Positions 13,019-24,059 of a stretch of DNA of 64,000 nucleotides are shown here, in pieces. The notes beneath the pieces are model-generated. The model had not been told where the DNA came from and ran no database searches. It saw only the letters and a program-made list of their open reading frames with translations. Positions within the stretch are counted from its first letter, which is position 1; every line of letters begins with the position of its first letter. Source of the stretch: Chelonoidis abingdonii (taxonomy: Eukaryota; Chordata; Testudines; Testudinidae); NCBI RefSeq assembly GCF_003597395.2, contig NC_133770.1, forward strand, positions 91,650,731 to 91,714,730. The letters are read 5' to 3'. A program made the position numbers and the translations under genes.

Positions 13019-13827
13019 ATAGTAGTGGTCTTAACAGCAAATATATTTTACCACAGAATGATGCTGAAAGTGGTTTAATTTTAACAAAAGATTTTGTTAC
13101 TATTTAAGAGTCATATTCTATCCTTGATCATTGTGGAAGTCACCTTGTAGATTGAGCGGGGTATATAACTGTAAATTTACACCCCAGCCCACGGGTTGTA
13201 ATTAAAAATGGAATTTGGTGTTCTCCTGCACTCCTGCTGAAGACTTTCACGTTAGGGAGGAGCTGGTATAGCAGAGTATGGATTAGCTGTGATGATTGAT
13301 TAGTCTCGTATACAATCCCCTAATTGTACTGTGGCAGTGAGCTGAAAGAAATTGGAATTATATGCCTTGGCAACTGCTCTTACCATGAATTATCTGATTG
13401 TGAGAGTGTAAATCCTGTTCGTTAAATAAAACTCTGGTCCATTCCATATGGATTTGCTGGGGATGTTGATATATGTGTGCTTTTTGTGGCAGTGACTTTA
13501 GTTTTGAGAAGGAAGCAGATGCAATAGAAGGCAGTGTTTCTGCAGAAAGTGGAGTGTGTTCCTTTATTTATGTTGCCTGAGGTGTCAGGCTGTGCATGTG
13601 AAAGGCTCAGAAAGAGTAATCTCTTCTAGCCACCACCTGCTGCCCTAGAGAGGGAGTTTTTAAAAATATATTAATGAAATTACAGCTACTGGGGAATGTG
13701 TTGAAATCAAAAGTTGTGTGTTCACAGTCACAGTGTGATCATCGAGCTGCTCTTGCGTTTCAACTTTAGTGACTTTCCCCCTATAAATGATGTATTGAAG
13801 CCAATGAAAGTTTCAGCTATGAAAATG

Positions 13828-13851
13828 GTGTGTGTGTGTGTGTGTGTGTGT
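13828..13851. repeat. (TG)n microsatellite
   Basis: About twelve uninterrupted TG units. Confidence 0.95.
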
Positions 13852-14444
13852 AATTCACTTGCTTTCTCCTGCTAAACAAAAAAAAAATGTAGAAATATAT
13901 CGCAGTGCCAAATTTTAGATCTTGTCTCACCATTTTTATATTTCCCTGAGGTAGCTGTTTTGGGAGAGGAAAGAGCAGTCTGCTTTTCGTTAGTATGAGC
14001 TTTCATGAACATGATGTTATTTTGAAACTACATACTTGCTACATTCCTAAATGCTCTGAAAACCAGGCCATGCTTCTTTGAAGTCCAAAGTTCTCATCAG
14101 TGAGCTAATGCGTACTAGGACTAAATCCATGTGCACCATACAGTATGCTGTAGAACAGTGCTTGTCCACACCCAGTCTAACTGAACCTCCTCTTTATCCA
14201 AATATGGGGATGTCCATGGAGGAGGCAACCTGGCTTGCAGGAAAGAGCAAAAACTGGGAATTGGGATTTTTTTTAATCTGAATTTGCTGTGTGATCTTGG
14301 GCAAATCAGTTCATCTCTCTTGTGCCCCATCTACAAATATAACTAATGATACTGACCGAACTTTGTTTTTAGGGTTTACTAGATAATTTTTGTATAGAGC
14401 TTTAAATATTCAGTGCTGTATCAGTAAGCAGAGTAATGTAGAGC

Positions 14445-14532
14445 TCTTAGTAGTGCCAGTGCCCTGTTATGCTTGGCACTGTACAAACATATAATTAAGA
14501 GATGGTCCTTGGCCTCAAAATTTACAATCCAG
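14445..14532 (+). repeat. MIR-like SINE fragment
   Basis: Contains ggcactgtacaaacatata and the following agagatggtccttggcctc and ttacaatcc words. These are the 5' part of an amniote MIR-like SINE that occurs more completely at 29508 and 52975. Confidence 0.65.
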
Positions 14533-14535
14533 CTG

Positions 14536-14690
14536 TGGATATGTCTATACTGCAATCATGGTGTATTATGGAAGGTCATATAGACATACCTGAGCTAGCT
14601 TTAATGTAGCTATCTTGCAAACCAGTAACAGTAAAACCATGGCAGTGTTGGCTTCAGCATGGGTGAGCCACGTCCATATTTATCCAGGAT
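14536..14690. mobile_element. Harbinger-like MITE fragment
   Basis: Begins gatatgtctatactgcaat and contains atagacatacctgagctagc and a later aaaccatggcagtgttggct. These resemble the terminal and internal words of a PIF/Harbinger-like family in turtles. The far end and the target duplication were not found, so it is probably truncated. Confidence 0.5.
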
Positions 14691-15215
14691 TCCAAGTGGT
14701 TTTGTTCATATCATTTGTGTGCGCATGTATGCACTAAATATTGTTAACTATAGGGCTTGTGATTGTGATTAAGTTTTTAACTGATAAACACTGATAAAAC
14801 CCCACTGATTTTAAAACAGTGAAATTGGTGTTTATCCAATAAACAACAAAAATGGTTATTTGTCTATACTGAGCAGTAATGTGGACTATGGGGTTGTGAT
14901 TTCTAACGCACACTGACATGTTGCACATTAATTGGTTCATATACACTCTGCTTGTGTGCACAGAAAATTCCCTAGCGTGTTTTAGTGCAGTGCTGTTTGA
15001 AAGGATACTATGTTAAAATGCATTAAGGAATATTACAAAGAGATTACTCATTGCAGTATATATTGTAATACATGCTATAATATACATTGCTTATTATAGT
15101 ATAAACAAAGATGGAGCCCTGAATCCCCCTTTTTTTGGACATCTACATACAACTCAAAAATAAACCCTGAAAAATTAAATTAATAAACACCAAAAAACCA
15201 GAAGTCCTGGTTATT

Positions 15216-15250
15216 ATTTCTTCTTCTCCTTCTCCTCCTCCTCCTTCTCT
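15216..15250. repeat. CTT/CCT-rich simple repeat
   Basis: Imperfect pyrimidine tract of ttc, ctt and cctc units. Confidence 0.85.
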
Positions 15251-17437
15251 GAATCCCAGTTACACAGCTGACCTCCTGTTTATCACTGTGGTTTTGATGT
15301 CCACTGAAACTTTTTTTGGATTTTTTTATAGGCTGTGATTTGTCAGCTGTTCTTTTCAAGATGCAAAAATGGCTGTGCCTTTTGATACTTTCTCAGCATA
15401 GATGTGTCATGGTGAAAAATGATAAAGCCACAGAGCTGCTTGTGGCACTGATTTTTGTTAACAAATAATTGAAATTAGAGCTGTAGAAGTGATTAAAAGT
15501 GAAGAAAAAGGAAGCTGATTTGACTTAAGGGCTTTGGAGCGTTTTCCTTGAACCTGGTTGTCATCAACGTTTCCAAGCTTCCTTTTAGAAATCCGAATCA
15601 CTTGGGGTTTAGTGGGAACCTGGGGCATGTGCCATGAGTGTATGATTCAAGTGCCAGGAATGAAATGTTCAGCTGGACCAAAGTGGAGGAGCAAAGAGAG
15701 ATTATATCCGAGAACAGTAATCTTTCTAATGTATTTGGGCACATTTTTCAAAGCATCATTATGTAGTTACATTCCAGAAAAATACATGTGGTATCTGAAG
15801 AGAGAATTGCTTTCTTGCTGTGTTTTGAATGTAAGTATCCTCTGGGAGATCTTTTTAGTGTCTCTGTAAGCGTATGAGTAGAAAGAGGAGAACATGTGGT
15901 GTAATTAATAGCCGGGCAGGATTCACTATATCAGCTTTAATTAAAGACAAGTGGATATGTGAAATATATTTCCCTGGGGCTATGCTGAGGGAATATCCAC
16001 ACATAATTATATCCACACACATAATTAATCTGGCTGCTGGAAGTCACAATTTCATCACTGAAAGAAAGCAGAGAGAGACCTCAATGAACAATAAGGGCAC
16101 ACTTCAACATCCACTGAAGTCAATGGAAATATTTCCAGTGACTTCAAAGGGCATTGGATTGGACCCTCAAGGTTCATGTTAATGTTTTGAAGTCATTAAG
16201 AACTTTGAATTTTCTATATTGCATTAGTAGGGCTGCAAGAAATAGGTTTTATCCCATTACCTGTGCTGTTAATTGGTATGTGTTTACACAGGTGGTTGGG
16301 TACATTTTAGTAAGATTGGTGATTTGGCTGGGAATTTGTGTTTTGCTGTTATAATATGGATTTATTCCGTATAGCCTCCTTTTACTTTCTTAGATGTGTA
16401 TACAGTGTGCCTGTATGTTCATGCAATATTGTTTTAAGAGATATTATATATGTGGTGTTTATTAGAACTCCATTAGCTATGCAGGTTTGGGCACTCTTAT
16501 TATTTAACGTTTTGTATACAGTATAGCACCGTAGGCATTCAAGGTGATCTACAGAGAAAGTAAAGGAATGATCCCTGCCTCAAAGATCTTACAGCCTCAG
16601 CTTAGGGTACTGTAACCTGACTCTGCAGGGGATACTTGTAGGGGCTGGTAGTGAACCAACTGTTGCAGATCTTATTAGAGGTTTGGATGTACAGTAGAGT
16701 ATGCTATATGAATGCCCATCCACCCAGGTCCCTAGTGGTTGTGGATATGAGCTGATATTTTGTTAGCTTGGCTAGAATCTAAACTCCGACTGATTTTTAG
16801 GAGGTTTCTGGGTTCCAGTCAAAGGATTTGCAAAGCCCTAATGCTTGCCTTGAAACTGATGTTGAACAGGCTACTTGGAATGCTGGGTTAGTGCACTGGC
16901 ACTTCACCTCTGGAGAGCTAATCCTTCACATAGCTACATAATTTGTCATTATTGTCAGCCCCTATTCAGAAAAGACCTCTTACCACTTGCTGATCAGGAC
17001 TGGAACTTGGCCTGTCTCTAAGCTTTGCTTGCATGTGCTCAAGGGAGTGTATTTATTTCCTCAATTTCATATGCGTCAAATTCATAATTAATATTTTAAT
17101 TAGACAGACAAATATTTATCTTGAATGTTTATGAAAATCTAGGATGTTTGCCATTTCTTTACATACACATATTCAGAAGTCTGGTTTCAGAAAACTATAT
17201 TAAATAGTACGGTAAAGAGTGTTTAGTCCTACCTTTTCACAGAAAACAGAATTCAGGCTCCATATGACCTGTGTCAAGGTGGTGTGAATTTGGTAGCCTT
17301 GGTTTAATGCTGAAGGGAAAGCAATCCTTATTAAGGAGCTGTCCCTCCAAACATAAGTAGTGTGGCACAGTTTAGTGCAACTGGCAAGTCTTTTTTGTAG
17401 TAAAGCCAAGAACTTGGTGGTTAAGGAAGTTGAATCA

Positions 17438-17451
17438 CCCCCCCCCCCCCC
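17438..17451. repeat. Poly-C run
   Basis: Fourteen C in a row. Length is uncertain in any sequencing of such a run. Confidence 0.9.
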
Positions 17452-18117
17452 GCTCTTTCCACAGGTGGTTTTTCTGCCAGGCTAAGGTCGATTTCAGGGC
17501 AGTGTGTGAAAGATGAAATTTCCAGCACTGCACTTGCAAAGTCTTCACTTTAGTAGCCCTGTCTGTCCACTTATTTCCCAATATGGCCAAAACAAAGTTT
17601 TCTCTTTCTGATGGGAGGGGTCAGCATTACAGATGTGCTGCCTCTGCATCTGACAGGTTTCAAGTAGAGATGACCCAGACCCAAAGTCTTGGATCTGAAA
17701 GCCCCTGAATATCACAAAAATTTATGGTTTGGTTCCATATGTTTCATTGTTAGTGTTGGGTCCTTAGATTCCACCCAAATGGCCTGACTGATTTATTTTC
17801 TTAAGTGCAAATTTTGATTCCATTGAAGTTAGTAGTAAACTCTCTATAGGTTTCAGTAGAATAAGGATTTAGCTCATGAAGCCCTACTACATAGCTTTAT
17901 AACTGTTTTGATCCTCCACCTAATTCGGGTAGAATATATCAATTAATTTTTGGCAATGAAAAGAATGAGTTGCCTGTAGATGCCAGCTACTTTTTCCAGC
18001 ATCATCTTAATATAAGTTCTAAATGTGCTGTTCTCTTTCTTGCTACTTACCTGTGCATATTTGTGTTATTGAGATGGTCACAGGCAAATAATTTCTCTTG
18101 TTCATTTACTTTTACAG

Positions 18118-18267
18118 AGACGAGTCAAAGATGTGATATCCCCAATTGTGTTTGAAGTGGCATACAGTCTGGGGGAACATGTGATGGGAAAGGAGGAGAA
18201 GGAACTACCTGCTCTTAAGCCCATTCTCCGCTGGAAGAAGGGAGAGAAGATAGCTCAGAGAAATCAG
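18118..18267 (+). CDS. ITGA9: ITGA9 internal exon (end of thigh domain)
   Basis: The exon is 150 nt, phase 0 at both ends, and encodes 50 residues. It follows a pyrimidine-rich tract ending in acag and precedes a gtcagg donor. The translation begins RRVKDVISPIVFEVAYSLGE and ends with RWKKGEKIAQRNQ, which I recognise as the integrin alpha-9 region just before the genu. Integrin alpha-9 pairs with beta-1 at the plasma membrane and binds ligands such as tenascin-C, osteopontin and VCAM-1. This segment lies in the extracellular leg, at the end of the immunoglobulin-like thigh domain, and contacts no ligand. The basic RWKKGEK stretch is typical of the family. Alpha-4 is the nearest paralogue, but the residues fit alpha-9 better. 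There is no stop or frameshift, so the exon looks functional. The next coding piece is 11.0 kb downstream. Confidence 0.93.
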
Positions 18268-19374
18268 GTCAGGCCTTGATGGTTCTCCCCTCCTCCCTCC
18301 TTGACTCTATTCCAAGTAAAGGAGAGAGACGTTATCTATTCTGAATTGGCAAAAGAATTAAACACAGGAAGTGATTGTTGATCTAGAAATGTTACTGTTG
18401 TCAAACCTTGTCTTATTACCCAAATCATTCAGATTTTAGGTTGTGCTGGGTAAGTGTGTGCTGCCGGAGAGACATTTGTCCACATTACGGTCCTTTTTTT
18501 CTTTTCTTTTTTTTTTTTTAAATTTCCTAGTGTTGCTAGTATCAGGGCAGCTCTACCATGTTGTGTAGACTTGCTCTAAGTGACTTTAGGTAACGTGAGG
18601 GTGAGATCCTCCACCCACCCCACATTCCAGCCCCTTCATGCTATGTAAAAGAGATAGAATGGTGAAAAGGGGCTCTAAAAGCCCTGGTTCCTGTCAGGGG
18701 AGGATTTCCACCTATTACAGGCAGCAAAGAAGACAGCTGTAGGGCTGCTCTCTGAAAACCCCCTGACAAGCCCTAAGAGTTGAGGGGTGTGTCTGGAGTG
18801 AGGCTGCATGTGGCAGCCCTGTCAGGAGATTCTAGGGAGGCTGTAATTTAGACACAACTTCAGAGCTGGCTAAGTTATGCCGGGGATCTTCAGCCCTCAA
18901 AGCAGTCGGCGATTGGGAGGATGCAAAGATCACTTCAAGCTGCTGTAGCCCCTCTCCCCTTGGACTGTGTGTTCTGTGCTGTACCTTCTGGAGGAGCAGC
19001 ACCGTATCGCCTCTGTGGTGCATAGAACGTTGGCAGCCATTATTTGCTCCCAGCAACTATCCCTACCCGGGCTGCATTGGTTTGACAATGGTGGCACTTC
19101 CTTCAGAAAAAGTCACGTGTAACCATATATTGGTAGGGCCCAATACTTCTCCCATTCAGTGCAACTGGACTTTTTACATTAGCCTCACTGGGAACAAGAG
19201 AAGCCCCTTAGTTTTCAAATACTCTTTCTTTAGACAGCTAAGATCCTTTAAATACATCTTCATATAGTTATACTCTGAATGATCTGGTATTTATCATGAA
19301 TGTAAAGCATTTGTTTTATCAGGAAGCCTCTCAGCATTCTAGGCATTTAACAATGGATTGTCAGATCTGGCTTT
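18268..19374 (+). other. ITGA9 intron start
   Basis: Donor gtcagg at the start. A T-rich run lies at 18487-18520. 18540-19080 is moderately GC-rich and may be an old repeat, but I could not assign it. Confidence 0.45.
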
Positions 19375-19624
19375 CAGAGGCAGCTCCAGGCACCAGTGCT
19401 CCAAGCGCGTGCCTGGGGCGGCAAGCCGCGGGGGGTGGCCTGCTGGTCCTTGCGAGGGTGGCAGTCAGGCAGCCTTCGTCAGCTTGCCTGTGGGAGGTCC
19501 GCCGGTCCTGCGGATTCGGCAGCGCATACGTCAAAACCGCAGGACCAGGGACCTCCTGCAGGCATGCCGCCGAAGGCACCTGCCTGCCGTGCTTGGGGCA
19601 GCAGAAAAGCTAGAGCCGCCCCTG
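19375..19624. mobile_element. GC-rich non-autonomous hAT element
   Basis: The left end cagaggcagctccagg and right end ctagagccgcccctg are imperfect inverted repeats. The 8-bp flanks ctggcttt at 19367-19374 and 19625-19632 are identical, a hAT hallmark. The 250-bp interior is very GC-rich (ggtccgccggtcctgcgg and related words) and generates spurious long open frames in several frames. Those should not be called genes. Confidence 0.9.
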
Positions 19625-20699
19625 CTGGCTTTAACCTGTTGTTGGAAGTTTATCACAAACTATATATTCAGCGTTGCATTGTCCTGCATAATGTTCCCTT
19701 CTGACTAATAATAATGGTGATGTTTTTGATGTTTTCGTGGTGCTCAAATCTGCAGGCCCCTGAGTTGAAAGGCATTCAACTAAAAGTTAACTGAAACTAA
19801 AATATTCAGAGATACGTTCTTTACTACACATAAATGTGTATTTTAACTTGATCTTCCATTTTGCCTTTAGCACTTGTATTTATGGATATGCAGTATTCAG
19901 ATAGGTACATTTTACTTTAAAAGGTTAATTTAAACAAATTGAATTAAATCCAATGTTATTTAGAAATATTTTTGTAAAGGGGCTTTGCATGGCCAATATA
20001 TGCATATTGTACTCTTGCAGATATAAGGTGGGAATTAGTTGCATAGTGGAGAGCTCTTACACATACAGTCTGGCTGAAAACGGAATCCTTTATTTAAGTT
20101 ACACTTTTTTAAAATCTATATTTAATGTGAGAAGGTCAGGTCTAACCCAGGTGGGAGAGGGCTGGGATGTAGTGTCAGATCAGTATTAAAATAGCTAGAT
20201 ATAGAGATTATGAAGCAGAGAAAGAAAAAAAAAAAAAGTTTGAGAATTTTCCTGACTTGTTTTCTGCTGCAAATTGGATGGGGAAAAGAGAGCTAGTTTA
20301 TCAGTCCATTCTCATGTGCCTTCCAGATGTTGGATCTCTTAATTGAGAAAGACAAAGATTTGAAGTTAGGGTGATCTCAGCTGATAAATGAGGCTGAGTT
20401 TCAGATCTGCTATGTCTGTTTCAGTGATAAAATCCTGCTGAATAGCCTCTAGGAATAGCAGTGTAACTTAAAAAAATTGTATCATGTCCCAATTACAAAT
20501 CATCTTTGAAGACCAAGTAGGATAATAGAAAGGGTAATATCAAACTAATCTAATGAAAGGACCTACTTTTTCAAAGGAACTTGTGAACTTGGGTTCCTCA
20601 ACTTTTGGGAGTCTAACTGTTTAATGCTTAAAGAGTGGGTCATGCCTGAGACTAGAAGGATCTATGTTGGGTACTTATGTGGCCTGCATTACTATAAAT
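19625..20699 (+). other. ITGA9 intron, no recognised element
   Basis: AT-rich with an A run near 20226-20238. No exon or named repeat seen. Confidence 0.5.
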
Positions 20700-20935
20700 T
20701 AAGATTGCGAGGCACTTAGATACTAGTGCATTTATCCTTGCAACTCCCCATCAAGGTAGGTGAGACATACTTTTGTCTCCATTTTGCAGATGGGAAACTG
20801 AGACACAGAGAGACTCAGTAACTGGTCCAAGGTCTCCCAGGAAGTCTGTGGCAGAACAGGGACTTGAGCCCTGGTCATCTGAGTTCCAGACTAATACTCT
20901 CAGCATCCTTCCTCACTATACAGGCTGCAGAACTC
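20700..20935 (+). repeat. MIR-like SINE
   Basis: Sense-orientation order of motifs: ccttgcaactccccatcaag, ctccattttgcagatggg, aaactgagacacagagagac, ccaaggtctcccaggaag and gggacttgagccctggt. These are typical of MIR/CORE-SINEs. It is old. Confidence 0.8.
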
Positions 20936-21397
20936 TGTTCTACTCTTATTGTTGCAGAGATCTCAATCAATGTTTCTGTTTGCTCCAGGAGCCTCTCCCC
21001 TTGCTCAATTTAAAATATTTTCCCCTTGGTTGGGTGAGATTCCTAAAGCAATCAGTCCCACCCACCTCTAATGATCTGACCTTGCACTGTTCTATAGACA
21101 TGGATTTCAATGGTCAGTATCCACCTTAAACTGGCAGTGACTGGGCACATGCCAGGAAAACTAAAAAGGACTCCACCCTGAGTATGTACTGGCTCAGGCT
21201 GTTCTTTTCTGAATGGAAAAAATGGGAAAGATTCCAGTTCAGAGCTGAATTTGAACAGCCAGTGTCCAGCTGTATTGTAACTTTGAAATATCTGTCATTA
21301 GTTAGCGAACTTAAATAATAATTAGTGGAGGCCATTGACTGCAGCGCATAACATGCGTATTTTGGTAATCTTATTCTCATGTAATGATGGGCTAGGC

Positions 21398-21504
21398 CAG
21401 TGGTTTTCCATTGTTGGACCCTCCTCCCATTTATCAATATGAAAAGGGCAGCATGCTTGAGATCCCATGATGCCTGTTTATCACCCCCAGGTTGAACAGT
21501 CATG
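21398..21504. mobile_element. Short hAT-like element, first of a tandem pair
   Basis: The left end is cagtggttttcca. The right end is ggttgaacagtcatg, a rough inverted counterpart. The flanks ggctaggc (21390-21397) and ggctagac (21505-21512) match at 7 of 8 bases. The right flank is also the left flank of the next element. Confidence 0.7.
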
Positions 21505-21512
21505 GGCTAGAC

Positions 21513-21629
21513 CCGTAGTTCTCAACCTATTTACCATTGTGGGCCACATCCAATACTACCTGTATGGTCCTGAGGATGTCCTATGGGCCACAGCATTGTG
21601 CTGATTGGGCCACAAGTTGGAAACTACTG
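21513..21629. mobile_element. Short hAT-like element, second of a tandem pair
   Basis: Ends are ccgtagttctcaacc and gttggaaactactg. The flanking ggctagac is perfect on both sides (21505-21512 and 21630-21637). The interior contains gtgggccaca and its approximate inverse gggccacaag. There is no coding sequence. Confidence 0.8.
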
Positions 21630-21790
21630 GGCTAGACCAAGCACAATAGCCTTCATGCTCAGCAACACTATGTGTGTATGCAGGGAGGCAAAAACATGAT
21701 CTCATCATATTAGGGTACAGGATTTAAATCACCCAGAGCTGCACAATTTTTCCAGGGCATCGTGGGAAGAATCAGCTGAACTTTATCTGG

Positions 21791-22460
21791 TGTGACAAAG
21801 TTCCTCCTCCACCTTGGTGGGTCCTGCGCTTATTGGCAGATTTGTTCACCTCAGTGATCTTCCCTTCTTGTGGAACCCACAGTCTGAGTCAGCTCCTCCT
21901 GTGTCTGATCAGGAGTTGGGAGGTTTGGGGGGAACCCAGGCCCGCCCTCTACTCCGGGTTCCAGCCCAGGGCCCTGTGGATCGCAGCTGTCTATAGTGCC
22001 TCCTATAACAGTTGCAGGACAGCTACAACTCCCTGGGCTACTTCCCCATGGCCTCCTCCAAACACCTTTTTATCCTACACCACAGGACCTTCCTCCTGGT
22101 GTCTGACAATGCTTGTCCTCCTCAATCCTCCAGCAGTATACTCTCTCACTCTCAGCTCCTTGCCTTCTTGCTCCCAGCTTCTTCTCACACACGCTCCTTC
22201 TTTCTGGCTTCTCCCTGCCTGACTGGAGTGAGCTCCTTTTTAAAGCCAGGTGCCCTGATTAGCCTGCCTTGATTGGCTGCAGGTGTTCTAATTAGGTAGC
22301 TATTCTACTGCCATCTAGAAAATCTTATTGGCTCCAGGTGCCTTGATTACCTGGAGCAACTGCCATTTGGTTACCAGGGTACTAGGGATTTGTTTAGCCT
22401 GGGGCTAACATACCTGTTTCTCAGTACTTTACTGTAGCCATCTGGCCTTGCCCCATCACA
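21791..22460. mobile_element. Probable solo LTR of an endogenous retrovirus-like element
   Basis: A 670-bp block begins tgtgacaaagttcctcctcc and ends ggccttgccccatcaca, so it has the TG...CA ends with short inverted tips of an LTR. It is flanked by a 4-bp direct repeat, ctgg (21787-21790 and 22461-22464). I recognise it as a common turtle repeat. No internal viral genes adjoin it, so it would be a solo LTR from recombination between two LTRs. Open frames inside are incidental. Confidence 0.65.
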
Positions 22461-22899
22461 CTGGGTAGCTGAAGATTTTTACTATGAGGATTTATGAGGT
22501 GATTTATAAGTGGGGGGGGCAATCCTTTGGGAAGTGTTGGAAGGAATTGGCCTATGTGCAGCCCTATACATCTGGGGGTGGAATCTGAAGGATAGTTCAT
22601 TGGCCAGAGCCCTTTTTTTGAGTAAGCAGGTGATCTCTGGTAACCTTATTAACGTGTGTAGATTCTTTTACTGTATTAAATATGTTTTCTCTGTTATGAT
22701 TTTACCTTAAGAATGAAACGTGCTTGTTTAGAAAGATGTGTGGGAACTTAATTGTGGCAATTACACTATGTACCCTCTCTGAGAAGAGAGGCACAGCAGG
22801 CCTGCTTAGGCAGAATGTCTTTTGCTGGGGATATCACAGTATAAACAAGGAGCTCTGCAGTCTGGAAGTAACTCCTGCACCTCTGACTGGGATAACTAA

Positions 22900-23193
22900 G
22901 GCCAGGTCTACACTACGAGATTAAATCGATTTTAGATATGCAATTTCAGCTACGAGAATAGCGTAGCTGAAATCGAATATCTAAAATCTATTTACTCACC
23001 CGTCTTCACCGCGCGGGATCGATCCGCGCGGCTCGCTGTGTCGAATCTGGAAGTCCGGTCGTCTAGCTGGAGTTCCGGAATCGATCTAAGCACGCTCTGG
23101 GATTGAGATATCACGTCCAGACCAGGCGCGATATTTTGATCCCGGAGCAATCGATTTTAACGCGCCGATCCGGCGCGTAGTCTAGATGTGGCC
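22900..23193. mobile_element. PIF/Harbinger MITE
   Basis: The terminal repeats ggccaggtctacactac and gtagtctagatgtggcc are inverted copies with few differences. Both sides have TAA (22897-22899 and 23194-23196), the 3-bp TWA-type target of Harbinger elements. An internal palindrome (about 22924-22990, built on gattttagatat and atatctaaaatc) could fold back. The right half is rich in CpG (gcgcgg, cgatccgcgcgg), unusual for this AT-rich intron. Confidence 0.85.
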
Positions 23194-23246
23194 TAAGAAC
23201 AGAAACAGAAGGAAGAAAGCAACAAAGGTCGCAGGATCTCTTCAAC

Positions 23247-23990
23247 ATGCCACTCTTCAATGCCTTAGAAAATTTCAGCTTTGACAAACCTTCAGAATGG
23301 ACAGACTAGAAACAATATTGTCCCAGATTTCACACTACAATCAAACTCCACGAAGAAATTGGGGAGATATAGGTATTTTCTTTAATTTTGTGTTACGGGG
23401 AAATGAGGAGAGAGAAGACAAGCCATAAAGATAACCAAGAAAGGGTTCTGATTATGTTTGATGTAAACTTTATACTTCAGAGAACTGTGGTTTATGAAAA
23501 AACATGTTTTTTCCCAGAAAATTCAAGAACCAGGGGAAAACGTTGAATGTTTTACAAGAGCTCTGCATACATTGGTGGAAAACTGATTTTAGGAATGCAA
23601 AACATGAATATATCAGAGGCAGGATGCTTTATTGGGTTAACAGATGATAACCTTTCACAACAACTACAGCTGAAGAGAAATTTAACCTTAGCCATACCTA
23701 TACCAATAGCAAAGCAATCAGAATTAGTCATACAGAACAAAAGGCAGGAGCAATTTGAAAAAACCTGAAAGTAGCTTAGAACAGACTCTTGAGTATTAAA
23801 AGTCTTTAGCACGTAATCCTGGAGGCAGGGAGAGAACTCCTAGACTAAGAGGGGCAAAGTCCAGCCTACATATATAAGGTGTGGAAAAAATCATATCCCA
23901 AGATCTACCCCAGCTAGAGGTATACAGTGTGTAATGCATGAAATATAGACATTTTGCAGCTGTTTGCCACACCAAAGCAGTCGAGGAGTT
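23247..23990 (+). pseudogene. Gypsy gag relic
   Basis: It starts MPLFNALENFSFDKPSEWTD and meets a stop immediately after that, at 23307-23309. Later frames recover gag-like stretches around 23547-23770. A degraded nucleocapsid-like CCHC region follows, where several cysteine and histidine codons are still recognisable. Several frameshifts and stops make it non-coding. It belongs to the retrotransposon, not to ITGA9. Confidence 0.75.
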
Positions 23991-24059
23991 GACTCATATT
24001 GCAGACAGTCAAGAGCTATTGTTTCTGGGATCTATCACTTGTGATAACAATAGAACCTG

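Larger units (their letters stand above)
13019..18117 (+). other. ITGA9 intron upstream of the first exon
   Basis: Mostly unique-looking. It holds the simple repeats and small repeat fragments listed separately. A stretch near 15993-16028 repeats the words tccacacataattata and ccacacacataattaa. A possible MIR-like fragment lies at about 16500-16610. The polypyrimidine-rich end and the acag at 18114-18117 form the acceptor of the ITGA9 exon. Confidence 0.5.

Noticed and set aside
19296..19708. Three overlapping open frames of 102-116 codons
   Set aside because: They cover the GC-rich hAT element at 19375-19624 with its 8-bp target duplication.
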